Shown piece after piece: positions 58,101-64,000 of a DNA stretch of 64,000 bases (positions are counted from its first letter, which is position 1; every line of letters starts with the position of its first letter). A program made the translations under genes and the position numbers. Origin of the DNA: Membranipora membranacea (Eukaryota; Bryozoa; Gymnolaemata; Cheilostomatida; Membraniporidae); NCBI GenBank assembly GCA_914767715.1, contig OU612069.1:1548001-1612000 (forward strand). The letters are read 5' to 3'. Under the pieces are notes generated by a model. The model searched no databases and was not told the DNA's origin. It saw only the letters and a list, made by a program, of their open reading frames with translations.

Positions 58101-60182
58101 TCAGACTTGTGAGTTTGCTGATTTATAATTCAGATTTCTTGGCTGTCTTCCTGTTTTCCTCATTATTAAAACCAGTGAGAAAACACCCTAATTAAACCAG
58201 GTAATTTGTAGCGAACTTGAAGACTAAACTGAAATCAATTCACAGCAACGCATGGGAGTTGTTGCTCCATCCCAACAATAGTGCATCCATACTGTGTTTA
58301 CAAATATTATAGCACACGCTTATAGATCAATAGTAATTTAATAATAAACAGCCAATCAGCGTGCAAGAAAGCGCATTTGAAATAGCGTATGTTCATAATG
58401 GATTTTGTCATTATCATGACCTGGCCTCGTGGCCTAATGGATAAGGCGTCTGACTTCGAATCAGAAGATTGTGGGTTCGAGTCCCATCGGGGTCATGTGT
58501 TTTGATTTTTGTCAGGTTTTATTTGTGGCTGGTTTAATTTCCTTGTACCTCTGGTCAGCCTAAACTAATAAATATGCGGCCTATTGTTTTTGAACTTATT
58601 TTTGTTCTTCTGCAGAAGTCTCAGAGGTGATCAGAACGGTCGGGAGTTTGCTCTGCCTAGAAAGATCCGACTGCAGAGGGCTGAATTCACCTCAAAGTTA
58701 GAAAACCACCAAACTGTTATGGTAAGATAGGCCGCTATACTGATTGCTGTTTCTCAGTCCTTATAATGTACAAAATCTGCCATGTGTAAAGAGTCAGCTC
58801 ACACTGCTGACCTGTCTTTATTACCACACCTATAACACAGAGCATTTAGGAATAATCAGATAGCCATAGAAACTGACTGCTATTGAAAACTACTTAGTTA
58901 GAAGGTAGCAACTGATTCAATTCAGTAGTAGGCAACAGATTTTGATAACCATCGTGAGTGGGCTCTTAAAAGTTAGCACATACATAATCACAGTTATTTA
59001 ATCAGTTTTGACGACAACTTGCCTTAGCATTTGCATAGGAGCAGCACACAAAATCATTACTTATATTTCTATACAATCTGGGTGACATTTTGCCTATCAC
59101 AATGCAGTGAGTGACCGACTATATAGCTAACAACTGTTCTAATTGAAACTGGTCAATAGAAGGGCAATAGAAGCCCTATATCTCTCCACTGCTGTGGACC
59201 TGTAAGGATGTATATATTAGGAATATTCCCTAGTGTGCTTTACCGACACACCCCCCCCCCCCCCCCCCGCTCAATCAAGCTCACTATTTCCTGAGGAGCC
59301 GTCATTGCTTCGGGACCCGAGAGCGTACCACCCAGAGTGATTTCATAATCATATGTTATGATTTGTATTTATACTGTTGTTTTTATAATAATTCTTCTGA
59401 AGGGTTGTTATGTGAGGATTTAGAGAACTCCAAAAACTGCCGACTATGTCTTTTAACCCTAGAACTATCGGCTTGTTCTGAATAATGCACTGTGCATACT
59501 GTACTGGCATTTCGTTGTTGATTGAATACCACTAGCGTATATAAATAGTCTGTCACTCATAGCATTGTGTTATGCTAACATTATGTCAAGTGTTATGCAG
59601 ATTGAATAGAAATCATAAGTCATTAAATTGTGTGCTGCTCCTACGCAATTTAAAGGCAAGTTGTCATAAAAACTGATTCGATAACTTTTAAGAGCCCATT
59701 CATGATGATTACAAAAATCTGTTACCAAAGGAAAGAATTTTAATCAGTTGCTATATCTTCTAAGTAAGTTTTCTACAGCAGTCTCTATGGTTATTGATGA
59801 ATCCTATATAAATTACTTTTTAACGACAGTTTGAAGTGACCATGCTAGCGTCTGTTCTAATTGAAACAGGTCCGAGAACATTTTGCAGGCAGAACTCAAT
59901 TTTACAGCTGCAATGAGTTATTGTGCTAGCGAGTGTCACCCTACATGAAGATCATCTCTACCTAGGTCTGAAGGATAGCGTTTGAATCATATAGATAATA
60001 TCATGCAGCTTTGTCTACTGGTTAGCCTCAGACTTTAATAACAATAAAACTAACATCTATATTTACAGAATAGTGTGAATATGATCGGAATGATAGCCTC
60101 AGAACTCCCACGACCTACAGACGACCCTGAGATTATATGGCATAAACTGATGTCCACTGCAACGCGCGCTGATGAAAAATAA
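55185..60182 (+). CDS. Ser/Asp-rich protein with repeated DYSS-type motifs (5' end unresolved)
   Basis: Exons 55185-56173, 56800-57050, 57944-57993, 58616-58721 and 60069-60182 join in phase and end at TAA; about 500 residues are visible. The large first exon follows a good acceptor (tgttttacag) with one base of a split codon; an unspliced start at 55156 in the same frame is an alternative. It is very Ser/Asp/Thr-rich and carries recurring acidic motifs: 'DDYSSRFES', 'DADYSSDFH', 'PDYYSSDFDD', 'EDYSSNFDA' and 'DYTSYRYSSDGFES'. The rest has a Pro/Lys linker ('IPQPPKKIKNYGPVNKFI') and a helical region ('ERLRLENVITSMRQTSQKL', 'LPRKIRLQRAEFTSKLENH') suitable for a coiled coil. The family is not recognised. 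Such motif-rich, disordered plus coiled-coil proteins are common at cilia and centrosomes, but that is only a suggestion. AATAAA lies at 60579. Confidence 0.75.
58423..58495 (+). tRNA. tRNA-Arg (anticodon UCG)
   Basis: 73 nt fold into a full cloverleaf: acceptor GGCCTCG / CGGGGTC (two G-U pairs), D arm 'GCCTAATGGATAAGGC', anticodon stem TCTGA/TCAGA with loop CTTCGAA (anticodon TCG at 58456-58458, decoding CGA), and T arm GTGGG-TTCGAGT-CCCAT. The A and B boxes are intact, and there is no intron. A 'tttt' run follows at 58500-58503. It lies on the same strand inside the third intron of the DYSS-motif gene. Confidence 0.95.
59251..59268. repeat. C18 homopolymer
   Basis: Eighteen consecutive C in an intron of the DYSS-motif gene; the length may be unreliable from sequencing. 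Confidence 0.9.
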
Positions 60183-61535
60183 TAAAGAGGAGACTGTAGT
60201 TGTGACTCCCCTATTGATTAAACCAATCAGGGTGGGTGTCCCGTCATCCCTAATTGGACCAAGTTTATCCAGTTTGACTGCATTTGCAGCTACCCACCCC
60301 TCCACTAAATTCCCTTGGGCTTATCGGTGGAGGTGAGCAACTAGAATGCAGGCAAACAGGATCAAACTTGATCAACTTCTTCATGTTTTTGTACAAACTC
60401 AAAGGTTAGTGAGGTTACAAGACAATTTCAGCCATTTCAGATGTTGTCAAAGTTAATAACAACTCCCCCCCACCTCCCGTTTGTGTTCATGTTGTAACAC
60501 TTTATGAATCAGTATTTTGTCTCCGTCCAAGTCTATTAACCTATCATGATCTTCCAATAAGTCTTTTACTGATAACCAAATAAAATTGTGTGGATTTTAT
60601 AGCATTGTGAGGTGTGCTACAGCTAGATGCATCTGAATCGTTAGCAAAATATTACAATGTCCCGATGAGAGACAATGATTATTCATAGAAATCAAAATAG
60701 GTGGTGCAGTCATTAACATTATGATGATAAATTCATTATCACCCACTCTTCCAGTGACGGTATGGCTCAATAAATAATGAAATATTACTACCATCAACCC
60801 AAGCTGTTACTGTTACTCCTTGGTTTGAGCAAGGAGTTGTAGACCCTCCTTGGTTTGAGCGCTCAAACTACGCTATGACCACGGTTATTGCTATCTTATA
60901 AACATATTTAAGCAGGAGACTTTTCAGATAACAATCATTAATGTATAAAAATAATTGAAGTCCACAATTAAGATAATTATAATGCCACACCACCACCATT
61001 GGTATAACCCACTGAAGTGTGATGTATTTTATCAAGAAAGGAGTAGTCTTAGAAACATCAATGTGCACACAACTCTAAACTAGAAAACAGTTGAAATCTA
61101 GGTTGGAACTGTTTTCTAAGCGTTTCCCCTTTATAATTCTTTGTTGGTTGGTACTCAGCGACAGTTTTGCGTTAATCTCATTTATTTTAATGTCAAGTAA
61201 CATTCTGGGCTACTTGTGTACCCTTGAGGTAGAAGGACGTCAGGACTACAGCAAGTCCTGTGCATCCGGATGGATATAATGTGAAACGCAAAGTTACGTT
61301 CTATGAACATTACCATGATGGTATCGATGATGGAATGCCACAACCAGCATCTTTGGCGCGGGTAGAGTTTGAGCTCCACAACTATCTTTACTAACCGTCA
61401 TGAATTTGATGGCGGCGCGCCAGTTTAAATTCTTGGAAAAATTATAGAAATAAGCGTCTTCCGCCCGCATTTTACTGGCCGACATCATGAATGATATTGC
61501 CCTACAGTCTGAATGAGCTTGAGGCTTATCTTGGG
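60183..61535. other. Spacer between the DYSS-motif and defensin-like genes
   Basis: Contains the 3'UTR and poly(A) signal of the upstream gene and a short repeat copy at 60341-60376. No other gene was recognised. Confidence 0.4.
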
Positions 61536-61542
61536 TATATAA
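61536..61542 (+). promoter_or_regulatory. TATA box of the defensin-like gene
   Basis: TATATAA 62-68 bp upstream of the ATG at 61604, implying a 5'UTR of roughly 35 nt. Confidence 0.5.
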
Positions 61543-61603
61543 CTATAGGTTTTACAGTACATCAGCCATTGTGATACAGTGAAGCAAAGAAGAAACACAA
61601 GTC

Positions 61604-62840
61604 ATGAAGGTCTCTATGGTTATAGTTTTGCTGGCAGCGGTGGTTTCTTTAGCTGGTAAGAATTCCCATAAATTTTAATTTATTTTCATGTACCAACCCT
61701 ACATATTATATTTACTCAAAATGTACTAACTACTAACTATTTATTCAAAATGTACTAACTACTAACTATTTACTCAAAATGTACCAATCCCCAATAGTTT
61801 TGTTTATTCAAAATGTACCAACTACATATTCTATTTACTCAAAATGTACTAACTACTAACTATTTATTCACAATATTGCAAAACCAATCCATAGATGACA
61901 AGAAGGTAGACCCAGAAATCAGGAGGTCTCGGTGGACAAACTCCAAACCCGGAATACGGCTCTGCGTCCTGCAGTTCCAGCACAATTCAGCCCTCGTTTG
62001 TCATATTTCTAAGCCAAAACTTGAGCTTTCATACTATGAATTGTGTCATTTTACCTGTTTTTACATACAAGCAGTAATTGCAATAAGCAATTACATAGTT
62101 ATATGCACTGCTGAGGTAGGAAAACATTGTTTGCCTTGCAAAAAGAAGCTTAAAAAGTTTTCTGGTTAAAGGAAGCTGAAAAAAGGGAGAAAAAAGGGAG
62201 ATAGGGAGGGGGTGGAAAAAGACCCTAAAACTGGGAGCCTCCCTACCAAATAGGGAGACTTGTCAGGTATGAACCAATCTAGTTGACTGTTTGTCTTCTT
62301 CACGTCTAAGTTTGTTGTCCATCTGTTGCATAGCTGTGTAGCAGACTGACTCTTAGTGAGAATTATTAGTGGACAAACAATCCGGCAACGTAACCACTAA
62401 TATCATATATTTGGTAATGTAATGAAGATGACACACTGACATCGAGACTACACTATTATCATGTGTATCTCTGATCGTTAGAGTCGATTTAGTAAGAGTA
62501 CCTAACATGTCCATGCCACTAATTAATAAAATTGAGCTCGGGTTGTCACACCAAATTCCTTGTGATGGTACTCATGCTAAGTGAATTAGTTCACTATCTT
62601 ATGTTGAGGTATACATGCAATAGTATATCAAGTGGTCAGATGTGAAGATTATATAGTCATTTAATGTTAGTGTCTTAGACTGCAATAATATTTCAAAGTC
62701 ATTTCTTTACAGATGCCAGAAGAGCGGGTATCGTTGAGCCCTGCCCTCCTAGTGTTGGTGTTAAGGGCTGCTCCAAGATATGCCAGGACGCCAGATACAA
62801 AAGGGCATCTTGCAGAGATGGTAGTTGTTATTGCAGTTAA
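61604..62840 (+). CDS. Small secreted six-cysteine peptide, CS-alpha-beta (defensin-type) pattern
   Basis: Exon 1 (61604-61655) encodes a signal peptide (MKVSMVIVLLAAVVSLA) plus one base. Exon 2 (62713-62840) joins in phase 1 and ends at TAA 62838-62840, giving 59 aa, with AATAAA at 62905. The second exon encodes a basic peptide with six cysteines spaced C-x8-C-x3-C-x9-C-x4-C-x1-C. This fits the consensus of invertebrate defensins and related CS-alpha-beta peptides (C-x5-16-C-x3-C-x9-10-C-x4-7-C-x1-C), including a G-x-C gamma-core just before the last two cysteines. A short 'DARRAG' segment after the signal may be a cleaved pro-piece (RR site). An antimicrobial role is the default inference; CS-alpha-beta peptides also include toxins, and the sequence does not decide. 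Confidence 0.75.
61685..61875. repeat. Minisatellite (TTTACTCAAAATGTACTAACTACTAACTA)n
   Basis: About six imperfect units of 24-33 bp in the intron of the defensin-like gene. Confidence 0.85.
61897..62270 (+). repeat. Dispersed repeat, longer copy
   Basis: Its ends match 44273-44370 ('gacaagaaggtagacccagaaatcagg' and 'ctaccaaatagggagacttgtcaggtatg'), with ~250 bp of extra DNA between them, including a G/A-rich run. It lies in the intron of the defensin-like gene. Confidence 0.55.
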
Positions 62841-63060
62841 GAACAGACATGACATGATGATTTTAAAATGTGAACGCATTGTTTTGACAAATTCAATTTC
62901 TAACAATAAAAGTTCACCAAGACAATAGATAGATAGATGGATATTAACTTTATTCATCACCGATCAATGCAACAAGGGAAAATGAGACCGTGTGCAAAAA
63001 AAAGACATCAAAGTAGTTTAAGTAAAAACTTTTCTCATACTGGGTTGTTCTACATTTTGG

Positions 63061-63131
63061 TGCTAATGTAGTATCATCCATTGGTGCAATAAAGTATATC
63101 ATTTATTGGTGCAATAAAGTATCATCCATGT
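63061..63131. repeat. Short tandem repeat (TTGGTGCAATAAAGTATC)n
   Basis: Two to three copies of 'atc(c)attggtgcaataaagtat(c)'. Confidence 0.75.
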
Positions 63132-63580
63132 TTCAGTCTAATGGTATCAACAATATCATGTCTCTAGAGTGCCGCTTTCTACCAACACAATTAATGTATG
63201 AGATTCTCAGATGTTTTGAAGTCAGCGACTCAATAAATCAAACACCAACTCAGAGTTTCATCTCAAGCGTTGAGCTGTATGTTAGGAATAATAGGGTTGA
63301 GGAGGAAAAACTCTTAATCAGAATCTGAATTCTGAATTCATTGGAGATTAGAGTATAACTCCTAATGAAACCAGCTGGTTATTGTTGTGTATCACCAAAC
63401 TCCCTGGTATCACAATGCCTTTCCATATGACCTGAAATAATTGCATTTGGCACCCGATCTATGTTTAGAACAAGGTTTTAGATTTTGTATGTTCAATTTA
63501 ACAGTTTGACATTACTCTAAAATCAGTCTTTTCAATTTTTCTACTGACGAGTTGCTTTGTAAAACTGCAAGAGCAGGTGA

Positions 63581-63712
63581 GAATACCACTAAATACCAAC
63601 TAATATCAGTAAATACCACTAAATACCAACTAATATCAGTAAATACCACTAAATACCAACTAATATCAGTAAATACCACTAAATACCAACTAATATCAGT
63701 AAATACCAATAG
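63581..63712. repeat. 30-bp minisatellite
   Basis: About four and a half nearly identical copies of 'aaataccactaaataccaac' + 'taatatcagt'. The unit length is a multiple of three, so it is open in frames on both strands; these are not genes. Confidence 0.95.
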
Positions 63713-64000
63713 ATACAATCCATTCATTATTGATTGTGTCCCCATGGAAAAGTAGAGCATAACTCCCCAGCACTTAACGAAAAAGGCATAAATCTGTTTT
63801 GCCTATATTTCTGTGTGAAATAAATGCCTTTACCTTCTGTTATTGATTGTCACTTAATGGCTTCCGATCTAAGCTCAATATCGCACATTTAAATTTCTGC
63901 TCAAATTTATTTTACACCATACAAGTTTTGTTTTAGTGGGCTAGCATGCAACTAAAACCTGAATATTCCCGACACTCAGTGTTATGACTGTGTAAACATG

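Larger units (their letters stand above)
62911..64000. other. Repeat-rich 3' flank, no gene seen
   Basis: Contains the two tandem repeats above and AT-rich spacer. No exon, RNA gene or LINE is recognisable up to the window edge. Confidence 0.4.

Noticed and set aside
61897-62115. Possible alternative second exon of the defensin-like gene (acceptor 'ccatag' followed by an in-phase frame)
   Set aside because: The sequence after the acceptor matches the dispersed repeat at 44273-44370, and the only nearby donor (GAG|gtagga) has the wrong phase for joining to 62713.
63512-63760. Repeat-encoded proteins on both strands
   Set aside because: They come from a 30-bp minisatellite, a length divisible by three, which stays open in frames on both strands without being a gene.
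1-64000. CRISPR arrays, operons, bacterial promoters or riboswitches
   Set aside because: All genes are intron-split and eukaryotic. The tandem repeats seen are minisatellites or exon duplications and lack the repeat-spacer structure of CRISPR arrays.

Overview
The window is nuclear DNA from an animal, most likely an aquatic invertebrate. Genes are split by GT-AG introns. There is an intronless nuclear-type tRNA, decayed CR1/Jockey-like LINEs, and a metazoan domain set (WAP, EMI, LAMP, LRR) together with an AA15 lytic polysaccharide monooxygenase, a family known from many invertebrates. The DNA is AT-rich. I cannot name the phylum from sequence alone.

Layout: (1) 1-13365, + strand: the 3' part of a leucine-rich-repeat gene. 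Symmetric phase-2 exons of 135-141 nt repeat every ~420 bp (ten copies at 9072-12994 and one at 133-273), followed by a terminal exon. One intron of the array carries ~8.5 kb of extra DNA (about 474-8996) holding a LINE, a split tandem duplication, a 35-bp hairpin and a fold-back element. (2) 13935-16766, +: an unrecognised protein of about 700 aa with an Asp/Ser-rich stretch and two CxxC pairs. (3) 17530-18960: a decayed LINE, - strand. (4) 20358-26529, -: ten exons encoding a secreted AA15 LPMO followed by two copies of an unfamiliar six-cysteine module. (5) 27990-36427, +: nine exons encoding a secreted protein with six WAP-like domains in three 6-Cys/8-Cys pairs. It lies head to head with the LPMO gene. 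(6) 37656-39983, +: a short secreted EMI-like protein. (7) 40687-44496, -: mitochondrial methylmalonyl-CoA epimerase, five exons. (8) 46395-51768, -: a single-domain LAMP-like lysosomal membrane protein, six exons. (9) 52990-53515: another LINE relic. (10) 55185-60182, +: a Ser/Asp-rich protein with repeated DYSS-type motifs, with a tRNA-Arg(UCG) gene in one intron. (11) 61604-62840, +: a two-exon gene for a 59-aa secreted peptide whose cysteine spacing fits the CS-alpha-beta (defensin-type) pattern. (12) 62900-64000: minisatellite-rich DNA.

The genes do not form an operon or one pathway. MCEE acts in mitochondrial propionate catabolism and LAMP in lysosomes. The LPMO, WAP, EMI and defensin-like products are all predicted to be secreted and could serve matrix, digestive or defence roles; that grouping is inference. 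All exon models were built by eye from reading-frame continuity, splice-site consensus and matching intron phases, with no transcript data.
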